From contig JAYNJU010000002.1 in NCBI GenBank assembly GCA_038110465.1, positions 62,001 through 126,000 of the forward strand: DNA of 64,000 bases, in the 5' to 3' direction. Source of the DNA: Marisimplicoccus sp038110465 (GTDB taxonomy: Bacteria; Bacteroidota; Bacteroidia; Flavobacteriales; Flavobacteriaceae). Of this stretch, positions 33,556 through 42,724 are shown in pieces (the stretch's first letter is position 1; every line of letters begins with the position of its first letter). The position numbers were made by a program, and so were the translations under genes. Under the pieces are notes generated by a model that saw only the letters and a program-made list of their open reading frames with translations, was not told the DNA's origin and ran no database searches.

Positions 33556-34098
33556 CCTAAAAATTATAAACCCATTTAAAATACCAAAAATACCTCCAAA
33601 TATAATATCAAGAGGAAAATGCACTCCTAAGTATATTCTACTATAAGATATAAATGATGCAAATACTAAAGATATATATATAAATATACTTGAATGCTTT
33701 TTCAATAGAAGACCAAAAAAAATAGCCAATGAAAAAGAATTTGAAGCATGAGCTGAAAAAAAGCCAAATCTACCACCACAACTCTCTTTTACCAATCTAA
33801 CTGTACTTTTTATTGACTCATTATAACAAGGTCTTAATCTCTCAAAAAAATCCTTAGATAAATTTGAAGTTTGGTCAGCTATTAAAATTAATATTATTAT
33901 AAAGGTTAAAAGGAAAATCAATTTTGAATTCAATTTAGTTTTTGAATAAAAAATAAAGATCCCAAGAGCTAATAAATAAAAAAATATGTTTGCCTCAATT
34001 TCAGATAATAAAAACCAAAATTTGTCATATTTAGTTGTACCAAGATTATTTAAATACAAGAAAAATTCTATATCATAATTTAAAATCTTTTCAATCAT
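33517..34098 (-). CDS. PAP2 superfamily membrane phosphatase
   Basis: 193 residues, about five transmembrane helices. The three acid-phosphatase motifs are present: KDFFERLRP (motif 1), FSAHASNSFS (motif 2, with SAHAS in place of the usual PSGH) and SRIYLGVHFPLDI (motif 3, His and Asp). Likely dephosphorylates undecaprenyl pyrophosphate or another lipid phosphate on the outer face of the inner membrane. It overlaps the upstream MATE gene by eight bases. Confidence 0.88.
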   Translation of the reverse strand: MIEKILNYDIEFFLYLNNLGTTKYDKFWFLLSEIEANIFFYLLALGIFIFYSKTKLNSKLIFLLTFIIILILIADQTSNLSKDFFERLRPCYNESIKSTVRLVKESCGGRFGFFSAHASNSFSLAIFFGLLLKKHSSIFIYISLVFASFISYSRIYLGVHFPLDIIFGGIFGILNGFIIFRLYQLFIKSFYKS

Positions 34099-35482
34099 TT
34101 AGTTTTATAATTCTTTTTGAAAGATAGTTAAACCTTAGAAAAAGAAATAGCGAAGATGAGAATAGTCCTAAAAGGAGTCCTATCCAAATACCCACCATTT
34201 CAAGTGAAGAGTAGAATCCTAAATAAAAAGAAATTGGGAAGCCAATTACACCATAGGAAAGAAATATAATTAATGCAGGCTTATTTACATCTTGCATACC
34301 CCTTAGTGCACCAAGTACAACTGCTTGTATTCCATCAAATAACTGAAAAATACCTGCAATAATTAATAATCTTGAGGCTATATTTAATACTTCATTAACA
34401 TCTTTAGAATTTATTGGATTATTTGGATCTAGATATAAAAGAGGGAGTGAATCGTTGAATATTAAGAAAATCATACAAAAAATTGTATCTATAATTATTA
34501 TTAAAAATAAGGTCGATAATGCAACTTGTCTCAATTTATTAAAATTCATAATACCTCTCTGGTTTCCAACTCTAATCATTGCTGCCACTCCTACTCCTAG
34601 AGCTACCATATATGTCATTGAAGATAAATTAAGAGCTATTTGATTGGCAGCTTGAGAATTTTTTCCAATCAATCCCGACATCCAAACTGCAGAAATAAAG
34701 AATGCTACTTCAAAAAAACTATGTAATGCGGAAGGAAACCCTAAATATAATATTTTCTTTACTCTATTTATTTGAAATTTTGATGGCAAAAATCTTGAAA
34801 TATATTTTGACATACTTTTATGCATCTTTAAATAAAAAACTATAAATAAAAGCATACATATTCTTGAAATTAATGTTCCTATTGCTGCTCCTTCAACTCC
34901 AAGTTTGGGGAAAATCCAAAACCCAAAGATTAAGAAGAAGTTTAATACTACATTTATTAAATTTCCGATTAAAGTTGAGTACATAGCTGCCTTTGTGAAT
35001 GATAGACCATCGGCAAATTGTCTAAATGATTGAAATGTTACAATTGAAATTAATGAGAATGAAACCCAAAATAAATAAGGTGATGCAAGTTCAACCACCT
35101 CAATGGGTTGATTCATATAATATAAAAGGCCTCTATTAAAAAAAACAATTAAAAAAAGTAAAAGGCCTAGTATTACACAGATTAAAAAACTATGCTCAAA
35201 AATCCTAGAAATATCATTGTCTTTTTTTGCTCCATCTGCCTCTGCAATAAGAGGAGTAATTGCCTGAGAGAATCCGATTCCAATTGACATTGCAATAAAA
35301 ACAAAACTATTTCCTAAAGATATAGCAGCTAGCTCAGCTGTTCCAAGCTGACCTACCATCACGTTATCTATAAATTGAACAAATGTATGACCAAGCATAC
35401 CAATCATAACTGGATAGGCTAACTTTAAATTATACTTAAATTCTCTAGAATAAACTGAGAATCTATTGAGTATATTTACCAT
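34091..35482 (-). CDS. MATE family efflux transporter
   Basis: 463 residues with about twelve transmembrane helices in two homologous halves. Typical MATE segments are AYPVMIGMLGHTFVQFIDNV, VGQLGTAELAAISLG in the first half and GIFQLFDGIQAVVLGALRG in the second. Exports cationic or other organic compounds using Na+ or H+ gradients. Two bases separate it from the M28 peptidase gene upstream; it overlaps the PAP2 gene downstream. Confidence 0.93.
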   Translation of the reverse strand: MVNILNRFSVYSREFKYNLKLAYPVMIGMLGHTFVQFIDNVMVGQLGTAELAAISLGNSFVFIAMSIGIGFSQAITPLIAEADGAKKDNDISRIFEHSFLICVILGLLLFLIVFFNRGLLYYMNQPIEVVELASPYLFWVSFSLISIVTFQSFRQFADGLSFTKAAMYSTLIGNLINVVLNFFLIFGFWIFPKLGVEGAAIGTLISRICMLLFIVFYLKMHKSMSKYISRFLPSKFQINRVKKILYLGFPSALHSFFEVAFFISAVWMSGLIGKNSQAANQIALNLSSMTYMVALGVGVAAMIRVGNQRGIMNFNKLRQVALSTLFLIIIIDTIFCMIFLIFNDSLPLLYLDPNNPINSKDVNEVLNIASRLLIIAGIFQLFDGIQAVVLGALRGMQDVNKPALIIFLSYGVIGFPISFYLGFYSSLEMVGIWIGLLLGLFSSSLFLFLRFNYLSKRIIKLND

Positions 35483-35484
35483 TT

Positions 35485-36864
35485 CTATAATTTATAATTA
35501 TCCAGAAGGTATACAAGTGATGCCATAGCAGCAGCACCAAGTTCTAATTCTCTTTTGTTTACTTTATCAAATGTGTCTGAGGCGGAGTGATGGTAATCAA
35601 AATATCTTTGAGTATCAGGCCTTAAGCCAGCTAATATAACTTTACCATCTTTAAGAGGACCAATATCAGCACCACTTCCTCCTTTAAAGAAATTATTCAT
35701 TCCATATTCAGTAAATAAGTCTTCATACTTTTTTAAGGACTTAAATTCTTTATCAGAAGTATCAAAACTAAATCCTCTAGGGGTAAATCCTCCTGCATCT
35801 GATTCAAGGGCAAAAAAATGGTTCTCATTTTTTTCTTTAGATTCATTAGCATATTTATTTCCCCCTCTTAAACCATTTTCTTCATTAGCATATAAGACTA
35901 CTCTAATTGTTCTCTTAGGATTGTAACCTAAGGCCTTAAATATTCTAAGCACCTCCATAGATTGAACTATTCCTGCACCATCGTCATGACTTCCATCTCC
36001 TAGATCCCACGAATCAAGGTGACCTCCAACAACAATAATTTCTTCAGGTTTTTCTGATCCTAATATCTCTCCTATAACATTATAAGTTAAAACATCTGGA
36101 AAATTCTTTGAATTTTGTCTGAAAAAGAATTTTATATTAGGATTTAACTTTAACATTGAGCTTAATAGTTCCGCTCCATTAGTACTTATTGCAGCTGCAG
36201 GTATTCTTTGATTTAAAGAAATACCATCATAATACATAGAGCCTGTATGAGGATAGTCATCAAGATTTGTTGTCATAGATCTAACAATAACACCGACAGC
36301 ACCAAGTTTAGCTGCTTGAACTGCACCTTGAGTTCTTTGATTAACACTACCACCATATGCTTGAAATGTATTAATAATTGTTGGATCCATTGGTCTGTTA
36401 AAAAAAACTATTTTCCCTTCAACCTTCTCCTTACCTATTTGGTTTAATTCATCAAAATTTTTTACTTCAATAATATTAGCTGATATTCCAATAGATGGTG
36501 TAGATATTGAACCTCCTAAAGCAGCAATTGGAACAGATATATTATTACCAGGTCTTGTTTCAATATGTGCATATTCTGGTGCACCTCTAACCCACTTGGG
36601 AACCATTACTGGTTGAAGCCAAACAGAATCTAGATTAATTAATGACAATTGTTCCTTCCCCCAAGTTACAGATCTATCATAATTAACAGATCCAGATAAT
36701 CTTCCCCCTATTTGATTTGATAGATAATCTAACCATTCATATGCTTTACCATTGGATAATGCTTCATTATAAACACTTTTTATGAAAGAAGAAAATTCAT
36801 CAGTGTTTTGAGAATAAATGTATTGGTTAAGAAGTAGGGCTGTAAAAAAAATTATTTTTTTCAT
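35485..36864 (-). CDS. Exported M28 family zinc peptidase with PA domain
   Basis: 459 residues with a signal peptide (residues 1-18). A protease-associated domain insert (about 120-215) precedes the M28 catalytic domain, whose zinc ligands are seen in VVGGHLDSWDLG, SHDDGAG, ANEENGLRGG, ESDAGG and DYHHSASDTFD. Similar to plasma glutamate carboxypeptidase-like aminopeptidases; likely periplasmic peptide degradation. It starts one base before the stop of the response regulator upstream, so the two are probably co-transcribed. Confidence 0.92.
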   Translation of the reverse strand: MKKIIFFTALLLNQYIYSQNTDEFSSFIKSVYNEALSNGKAYEWLDYLSNQIGGRLSGSVNYDRSVTWGKEQLSLINLDSVWLQPVMVPKWVRGAPEYAHIETRPGNNISVPIAALGGSISTPSIGISANIIEVKNFDELNQIGKEKVEGKIVFFNRPMDPTIINTFQAYGGSVNQRTQGAVQAAKLGAVGVIVRSMTTNLDDYPHTGSMYYDGISLNQRIPAAAISTNGAELLSSMLKLNPNIKFFFRQNSKNFPDVLTYNVIGEILGSEKPEEIIVVGGHLDSWDLGDGSHDDGAGIVQSMEVLRIFKALGYNPKRTIRVVLYANEENGLRGGNKYANESKEKNENHFFALESDAGGFTPRGFSFDTSDKEFKSLKKYEDLFTEYGMNNFFKGGSGADIGPLKDGKVILAGLRPDTQRYFDYHHSASDTFDKVNKRELELGAAAMASLVYLLDNYKL

Positions 36865-38031
36865 CTAATGCTTTGTTGCAAATAATTCAACATCTTTTTT
36901 TGATACAGGGTTATTTCCTAAAATAATGAGTCTCTCTACAACATTTCTTAGTTCTCTAACATTGCCAGACCAATTGTAATTTTCAAGTAGTTTTATAGAA
37001 TCATTATCAAATTTTTTTGTTTCTATACCCTGTTCTTTAGAAATAATTTTGGAAAAATGATCTATCAAAATTGGAATATCAGATCTTCTTTTAACCAATT
37101 CAGGTACTTCAATAACAATTACTGCCAATCTATGGTATAGATCTTCTCTAAAATTTCCTTGTTCTATTTCTTTTTTCAAATCTTTATTTGTTGCAGCCAA
37201 AACCCTAACATCCACGCTAATATCTTTTTGACTTCCAACTCTTTGAATTTTATTTTCTTCTAGTGCACGTAAAACTTTTGCTTGTGCTGCAAGACTCATA
37301 TCTCCAATCTCATCTAAAAAGATTGTTCCATTATTAGCAGCTTCAAACTTACCTTCTCTATCTTTTACAGCAGATGTAAAAGACCCCTTAAGATGTCCAA
37401 AAAGTTCACTTTCTATCAACTCAGAAGGAATAGCAGCACAATTTACTTCGATAAATGGAGATTTACTTCTGTTACTTTTTTTATGAATATTGTGTGCGAC
37501 TAATTCTTTACCAGTTCCACTTTCTCCAGTTATTAATACTCTTGCTTCTGTTTGAGCAACTTTATTAATAATATCATGTATTTCCATTATTGAGTCAGAA
37601 GAACCAATTATTTCATATTTTTTATCAATTTTTTTTCTTAAAATTTTATTTTCGACTTCAAGCTCTTTTCTTTCAAGTGCATTTCTAACTGAATTAATAA
37701 GTCTATTTAAATCAGGTGGTTTAGATATAAAATCAAAAGCACCAAGCTTCATTGAATCTACCGCAGTTTCAATATTACCATGACCTGTTAACATTATGAA
37801 AGGAAGTGTTGAGTTGATTTGTTTTGCTTTTTGAAGTAATTCAATACCATCAAGTTTTGGCATTTTTATATCACAAAGGACTAAATCAAATGACTCTTTT
37901 TTAATAAAGTCTAAACCTTTCTTTCCATCAGAAGCCTCAAAAATTTCAAATTTAGAGTTTTCATCTGTTAGTATTCTTATTAATACTCTTCTGATTGGTT
38001 CCTCATCTTCTATTATAAGGATTTTACTCAT
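36865..38031 (-). CDS. Sigma-54-type response regulator lacking a DNA-binding domain
   Basis: 388 residues: receiver domain with phospho-acceptor Asp54 (VLCDIKMPKLDG), then an AAA+ sigma-54 activator domain with Walker A GESGTGKE (169-176), Walker B GTIFLDEIGDM and arginine-finger region. The sigma-54-contact loop reads GSFTSA (216-221) in place of GAFTGA. The protein stops just after the AAA+ lid (NVVERLII, VELFATKH), so the usual Fis-type helix-turn-helix is absent. No sensor kinase is adjacent. Lies between dnaJ and the M28 peptidase gene. Confidence 0.92.
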   Translation of the reverse strand: MSKILIIEDEEPIRRVLIRILTDENSKFEIFEASDGKKGLDFIKKESFDLVLCDIKMPKLDGIELLQKAKQINSTLPFIMLTGHGNIETAVDSMKLGAFDFISKPPDLNRLINSVRNALERKELEVENKILRKKIDKKYEIIGSSDSIMEIHDIINKVAQTEARVLITGESGTGKELVAHNIHKKSNRSKSPFIEVNCAAIPSELIESELFGHLKGSFTSAVKDREGKFEAANNGTIFLDEIGDMSLAAQAKVLRALEENKIQRVGSQKDISVDVRVLAATNKDLKKEIEQGNFREDLYHRLAVIVIEVPELVKRRSDIPILIDHFSKIISKEQGIETKKFDNDSIKLLENYNWSGNVRELRNVVERLIILGNNPVSKKDVELFATKH

Positions 38032-38065
38032 ATTAAGATTATTAAGAAATCTAATATAAAATTAA

Positions 38066-39175
38066 TTATGCAAACATATCCCTTACTTTCTCAAAAAAGG
38101 ACTTATCAGATTTTTTAGGATTTGGTTTAAAGTTATCGTCATTTAACATTTCTTTAAAAAAATCTTTTTGCTTCTTATTTAAAGTTTTTGGAGTCCATAT
38201 ATTGACGTGAACTAATAAATCTCCTCTAGAGTAACCATTTAAATCAGGAATACCTTTATTTCTTAGTCTTAAAGTTTTTCCTGACTGAATTCCAGGATCA
38301 AGCTTAATTCTTACTTTTCCATCTATTAAGTGAATATCTTTTGAAACTCCAAGAGTAGCTTCAGGGATACTTATATATAAATCGTAATGAAGGTGTTTTC
38401 CATCTCTTGTAAAATTTTCACTTTGTGTTTCTTCAATTAACACTAGAAGATCTCCTGCTACACCAATAGGATTAATTGATTCATTACCTTTACCAGAAAC
38501 TTTTAACTGCATACCTTCCTCTACTCCTGCTGGAATTTTAATTGATACGGTTTCCTCCGAATTCAACATTCCATTTGAATCAGTTCCTGAGCCTCTAGAT
38601 AAAATTGATTGACCAGAACCGTTACATGTCGGGCAAACAGAAGTTGATTGCATTCTTCCAAGAATAGTATTTGTTATTCTAGATACTTGGCCAGATCCAT
38701 TACAAGTTGAACATGATGAAAATTTAGAGTCTGGTGAAAGAATCTTTCTCTTAACTTTAATTTTTTTATCTACACCATTAATGATCTCTTCTAAAGTTAG
38801 CTTAACTCTAATTCTTAAATTAGAACCTTTAGAAACTCTTTGACCTCCTCCAAATCCTCCAAAAGAAGATCCAAAAGCACTTCCAAAAATATCTCCAAAC
38901 TGGCTAAATATGTCATCCATATTCATACCCCCTGAACCAAAACCTCCAGCTCCATCAAATGCACTATGACCAAACTGATCATATTTTGACTTTTTATTTG
39001 GGTCACTAAGAACTTCATAGGCCTCTGCAGCTTTTTTAAAATTTGCTTCTGCAGTTTTATCGCCAGGATTTTTATCAGGATGATATTGAATAGCTTTTTT
39101 TCTATAAGCTTTCTTTATATCAGAGGCAGATGCATTCTTTGAAACTCCTAATATTTCGTAATAATCTTCTTTCAT
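38066..39175 (-). CDS. dnaJ: Chaperone DnaJ (single zinc-site form)
   Basis: 369 residues: J domain with HPD at 32-34, a Gly/Phe region (about 70-115), a cysteine-rich region with only two CxxCxGxG motifs (Cys155/158 and Cys181/184) in place of the usual four, and the substrate-binding C-terminal beta domains. Two motifs make one zinc site, which is the flavobacterial pattern. Stimulates DnaK ATP hydrolysis. Two bases after grpE, clearly one operon; dnaK itself is not in the window. Confidence 0.97.
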   Translation of the reverse strand: MKEDYYEILGVSKNASASDIKKAYRKKAIQYHPDKNPGDKTAEANFKKAAEAYEVLSDPNKKSKYDQFGHSAFDGAGGFGSGGMNMDDIFSQFGDIFGSAFGSSFGGFGGGQRVSKGSNLRIRVKLTLEEIINGVDKKIKVKRKILSPDSKFSSCSTCNGSGQVSRITNTILGRMQSTSVCPTCNGSGQSILSRGSGTDSNGMLNSEETVSIKIPAGVEEGMQLKVSGKGNESINPIGVAGDLLVLIEETQSENFTRDGKHLHYDLYISIPEATLGVSKDIHLIDGKVRIKLDPGIQSGKTLRLRNKGIPDLNGYSRGDLLVHVNIWTPKTLNKKQKDFFKEMLNDDNFKPNPKKSDKSFFEKVRDMFA

Positions 39176-39177
39176 AT

Positions 39178-39675
39178 TTATTGTGCTACAACTACTTTAG
39201 GATATTTTAAAACCTGTTCACCTAACTTATATCCCCCTTCGATTATGTCAATTATTTTTCCTTTTTGATCTTCTTCTTGTGCTGGGATTTGACTTATTGC
39301 CTCGTGAATTTCAGAATCAAATAAATCTCCTTTGTTAACTTCTAGCTCAATTAAACCCTGATTTTTTAATGTTTCTGATAACTTATTATATATTAAACTA
39401 ATGCCCTGATTGTCTGAGCTTTTTGACTCTTGTTCAAATGCTCGTTTAAAGTCATCTATTACTGGAATTAAAGCTGAAATTACTTCTTTTCCAGCTGTTT
39501 TGTATAGTTCTATTCTTTCCTTTGAAGTTCTTCTTTTATAGTTTTCAAATTCAGCAAAAAGCCTAACATACTTTTCTTTTTCTAGTTTCAAACTTTCATT
39601 TAACTCCTTTATAGTAGGAGACTTCTTTTTAACAGAGCTCTTAGAGCTTTTAGAATCAGATTTCTTTTTATTCAT
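39178..39675 (-). CDS. grpE: Nucleotide exchange factor GrpE
   Basis: 165 residues: a lysine/serine-rich N terminus, a long coiled-coil helix (about 20-90; RLFAEFENYKRRTSKERIEL) and the small beta-sheet head with GDLFDSEIHEAI and GYKLGEQVLKYPKVVVAQ at the end. GrpE releases ADP from DnaK. Followed directly by dnaJ. A TGACA-TTC-TGACA direct repeat (minus strand) lies about 50 bases before the start. Confidence 0.96.
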   Translation of the reverse strand: MNKKKSDSKSSKSSVKKKSPTIKELNESLKLEKEKYVRLFAEFENYKRRTSKERIELYKTAGKEVISALIPVIDDFKRAFEQESKSSDNQGISLIYNKLSETLKNQGLIELEVNKGDLFDSEIHEAISQIPAQEEDQKGKIIDIIEGGYKLGEQVLKYPKVVVAQ

Positions 39676-39721
39676 TTAATTTTATTTATATAGTTACAAT
39701 TTTGTTGCCATAATTATTTTA

Positions 39722-39734
39722 TGTCAGAATGTCA
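39722..39734 (-). promoter_or_regulatory. Direct repeat upstream of grpE-dnaJ, candidate heat-shock element
   Basis: On the minus strand TGACA-TTC-TGACA, two identical 5-base units eight bases apart, sits 47-59 bases before the grpE ATG and between it and the preceding gene. It is not a CIRCE element. Its role is inferred only from position. Confidence 0.3.
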
Positions 39735-39744
39735 TATAATTTTT

Positions 39745-40647
39745 CTAAAAAGAGCCTATAGCTTCATCTAAATTTGGGTATTTAAATCTATATATGTTAA
39801 GCTTCTTGGATTTTATTTTTTGACTTGATAATACAATTTCAGACATCTCTCCAAAAATTAATTTTACGATTATTGATGGAATATTTGGAAATAAAATGAT
39901 TGATTTATTATAAGCTACTATTTTATGGATTAACTCTTTTTGTTTAACTGGGTTTGGAGATACAACATTAATCTCACCATTCCAAGAATTAGTTGCTGCT
40001 TCTAAGAAAATACTAGCTGCGTCATAAACATGAATCCAAGATTGCCATTGTTTTCCTGATCCCAAGGGAGAAAGAATATAAAATTTTGATAAAAATCTAC
40101 AAATTTTATATAGGCCACCTTCCTTAGATAGTACAAGACCTACCCTTAATATTGAAAAAGAAATATTTTTATTTCTTTTTATATATTTATTAACAACTGT
40201 TTCCCAATTAGTTACTACTTGATTAATGAAGGAATTTTCATTGTTAATTTTATCATTTTCATAAGATTCTTTATTATAAGAATCTTCGTAAGCTGATATT
40301 GCTGAGGCAGATACAAACGATTTAATTTGAATTTTATTTTTAAAGATTTCTGATAATATGAATTTTGTAGAAATTACTCTGCTATTTAAAATTCTTGATT
40401 TATTTCTTTTATTCCAATAACTAAAAACGCTAAAACCTGATAAATTAATTACAGAGTCTATCCCTATGAAGGAATTTCTATCAATTTCATTTTTACTAGG
40501 ATTCCAATAAAAATAGTTTAAGCTGCTATTTTCAGACTTCAAATTTTTATTTCTTGTAAGAATATTAACTGTATGATTATTCTCAATTGCAATTCTTGAA
40601 ATTTCCTTTCCTAAAGTACCTGAACCTCCTGTAATTAGTATCTTCAT
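39745..40647 (-). CDS. TIGR01777 family NAD-binding protein (SDR39U1-like)
   Basis: 300 residues of the extended SDR superfamily. It begins with the dinucleotide site MKILITGGSGTLGKEIS and has the family's conserved region WNP-...-SVINLSG, ISTKFILSEI, the SASAISAYE segment and an HVYDAASIF motif, then the DUF1731-like C terminus. The E. coli homologue is YfcH; the biochemical role is unknown. Divergent from ilvE with a very short shared upstream region. Confidence 0.9.
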   Translation of the reverse strand: MKILITGGSGTLGKEISRIAIENNHTVNILTRNKNLKSENSSLNYFYWNPSKNEIDRNSFIGIDSVINLSGFSVFSYWNKRNKSRILNSRVISTKFILSEIFKNKIQIKSFVSASAISAYEDSYNKESYENDKINNENSFINQVVTNWETVVNKYIKRNKNISFSILRVGLVLSKEGGLYKICRFLSKFYILSPLGSGKQWQSWIHVYDAASIFLEAATNSWNGEINVVSPNPVKQKELIHKIVAYNKSIILFPNIPSIIVKLIFGEMSEIVLSSQKIKSKKLNIYRFKYPNLDEAIGSF

Positions 40648-40675
40648 ATTGTTTTTTTATTTATCTTCGAACTGT

Positions 40676-41722
40676 ATGAAAATCATCAAATCTAAGGATA
40701 CAAAAATAACTGAAGTCAACTTCTCTACTATAAAATTTGGAGAAATTTTTACTGATCATATGTTTGAGTGTAATTTCTCTAATGATTCATGGGGTGAGCC
40801 ATTAGTTAAACCATACTCATCTTTTGAATTAGATCCTTCTACTCATGTATTTCATTATGGTCAGGCAATCTTTGAAGGTATGAAAGCCTATAAAGATAGA
40901 GAAAATGGTTTATGGTTATTTAGACCAAGAGATAACTATAATAGATTGAAAGAGTCATGTGTAAGAATGAATATTCCTGTATTACCGGAAAAATACTTTT
41001 TTGAGGGTCTTCAAAAATTGATTTTAATAGAAAAAGAATGGATTTCAAATGAACCTGGAGCATCTTTATATATTAGACCATTTGTATTTTCAACATCTAA
41101 AATGCTTGCAGCAAGCCCTTCTAAAGATTATAAATTTTTGATAATTTGTTCACCTGGAGCTGCTTATTACTCAGGATCAATAAGTGTATATATTGAAGAT
41201 AAATATAGTAGGGCTGCACCTGGAGGAGCAGGATATGCTAAAGCTGCTGGTAATTATGGAGCTGCTTTTTATCCAACTTCAATTGCTATTTCTAAGGGTT
41301 TTAACCAAGTAGTTTGGACTGATTCAATTAATCATGAAAAAATTGAAGAAGTTGGAACAATGAGTATAGTTTTTAGAATTAAAGATAAGTTAGTTACTCC
41401 AAAGACTAGTGATACTATATTAGATGGGGTATCAAGAAAAAGTGTAATTCAATGTGCTAAAGATTTAGGAATAGATGTTGAAGAAAGAGATGTAACTGTT
41501 AAAGAGATATTATTAGAATATAAAAATGGCAATTTAAAAGAAATATTTGGATGTGGTACAGCAGCTGTAGTTGCTCCTATCTCTTCATTTGGTTATAAGG
41601 ATAATAAATATAAATTAGAAATCTTGAATAACAGCTATGCATCTCAGATTAAAAAACTTATAACCGATATCCAGCAAAACTATTGTGAGGATAAGCATGG
41701 TTGGAGATTTAAAATAGATTAA
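40676..41722 (+). CDS. ilvE: Branched-chain amino-acid aminotransferase
   Basis: About 348 residues, fold-type IV PLP enzyme, closer to the eukaryotic BCAT form. Visible: FTDHMFECNF, PSTHVFHYGQAIFEGMKAYK, the PLP lysine in GGAGYAKAAGNYG and GTAAVVAPI near the C terminus. Catalyses the last step of Leu/Ile/Val synthesis and the first of their breakdown. I chose ATG 40676 (MKIIKSKDTK), which aligns with the usual start; an in-frame ATG at 40649 would add nine residues and abut the divergent gene. Confidence 0.95.
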   Translation: MKIIKSKDTKITEVNFSTIKFGEIFTDHMFECNFSNDSWGEPLVKPYSSFELDPSTHVFHYGQAIFEGMKAYKDRENGLWLFRPRDNYNRLKESCVRMNIPVLPEKYFFEGLQKLILIEKEWISNEPGASLYIRPFVFSTSKMLAASPSKDYKFLIICSPGAAYYSGSISVYIEDKYSRAAPGGAGYAKAAGNYGAAFYPTSIAISKGFNQVVWTDSINHEKIEEVGTMSIVFRIKDKLVTPKTSDTILDGVSRKSVIQCAKDLGIDVEERDVTVKEILLEYKNGNLKEIFGCGTAAVVAPISSFGYKDNKYKLEILNNSYASQIKKLITDIQQNYCEDKHGWRFKID

Positions 41723-41725
41723 TAA

Positions 41726-42115
41726 TCACCTATCTAATATAGACTTGATATCTGGCTTAAAATAATTTGGCCCTTTCAATATCTTACCATCTTCCCTAAT
41801 AACAGGACTACCATCAATACTTAGCTTACTCATATTACTTCTTTGAATTTCATCAAAAATTTCAACTATTTTATCTTGAAGTCCATGAGCTAAAATTGTT
41901 CCACAAAGAATATAAAGTTTATCTCCTAAAGCATCTGCAATTTCAACTAAATCTTTCTTTTTTGCAGCTTCTAAATATTCATCATTCTCTTCCTGCATAA
42001 GCCTATATCTTAGATCAATAGTCTTATCATCTAAGTTAGCATTTTGTTGTTTTGAATATTTAATATTAAAAGCTTCATTAAATTCTTTTACAGCTTCAAT
42101 GGCATTAGTTATCAT
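41726..42115 (-). CDS. MazG/HisE-like NTP pyrophosphohydrolase
   Basis: 129 residues, all-alpha NTP pyrophosphatase fold. The metal-binding pattern is seen as MQEENDEYLEA followed by VEIADALGDKLYIL (ExxE then ExxD). A C-terminal segment NMSKLSIDGSPVIREDGKIL is typical of the phosphoribosyl-ATP-pyrophosphatase-like subgroup in Bacteroidetes. Probably clears non-canonical nucleotides. Convergent with ilvE. Confidence 0.87.
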   Translation of the reverse strand: MITNAIEAVKEFNEAFNIKYSKQQNANLDDKTIDLRYRLMQEENDEYLEAAKKKDLVEIADALGDKLYILCGTILAHGLQDKIVEIFDEIQRSNMSKLSIDGSPVIREDGKILKGPNYFKPDIKSILDR

Positions 42116-42163
42116 AATTCTTAAATTTATATTAGAAAATTTTGAATAATTTAAATTTAATTA

Positions 42164-42346
42164 ATGTTTACTAAAGGACAGCTCATTTTTGCTATAATAT
42201 TTATAATATTGTTCTCTCTGATAATTGGATACTCATACATAAAAGACTCTAATCTTCATAAAGTTTATTATAGAAATTCATATATAATACTTATTATATT
42301 TATAGTATTTATTTCAATTTTAGCTATTTACAGTAACCTTTTTTAG
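42164..42346 (+). CDS. Conserved small membrane protein
   Basis: 60 residues with two transmembrane helices (about 5-24 and 40-58) separated by a polar loop containing KDSNLHKVYYRNS. I recall similar two-helix proteins next to crcB in other Flavobacteriia, but no function. Four bases separate it from crcB, so it is likely co-expressed. Confidence 0.75.
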   Translation: MFTKGQLIFAIIFIILFSLIIGYSYIKDSNLHKVYYRNSYIILIIFIVFISILAIYSNLF

Positions 42347-42350
42347 ATAA

Positions 42351-42722
42351 ATGAAAGAAATAATTTTAGTTTTTTTGGGGGGTGGATTAGGGTCTTCTTT
42401 TAGATTTTTACTGAATAAAATAATTCCAAATGATTCATTTCCGTATTCAACTTTAATAGTAAATCTTATTGGTAGTTTTTTAATTGGGTTAATTATAAGC
42501 TACCTTATCAAGAATAACATGTTAAAATCTGATTATTTTCTTTTATTAGTTGTAGGTATTTGTGGTGGATTAACAACATTTTCGGCTTTTTCTCTTGAAA
42601 ATCTTAATTTGATAAAATCAAATGAAATTTTCAATTCAATAATATATATTTTAATTAGTGTTTCTTTTTGTATTATTCTAACATACTTAGGCTATGCATT
42701 AATGAATAAAATCTTAAACTAA
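42351..42722 (+). CDS. crcB: Fluoride exporter CrcB/Fluc
   Basis: 123 residues, four transmembrane helices. Family landmarks GGGLGSSFRFLLNK, LIVNLIGSFLIGL (the Asn-containing helix) and GICGGLTTFSAFSLEN (the TTFSTF region, here TTFSAF) are present. Fluc works as an antiparallel dimeric fluoride channel. A fluoride riboswitch was looked for in the short upstream space and not seen. Confidence 0.93.
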   Translation: MKEIILVFLGGGLGSSFRFLLNKIIPNDSFPYSTLIVNLIGSFLIGLIISYLIKNNMLKSDYFLLLVVGICGGLTTFSAFSLENLNLIKSNEIFNSIIYILISVSFCIILTYLGYALMNKILN

Positions 42723-42724
42723 CA

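Noticed and set aside
42116..42163. Fluoride riboswitch before the crcB unit
   Set aside because: The gap is only 48 bases and lacks the conserved riboswitch core.
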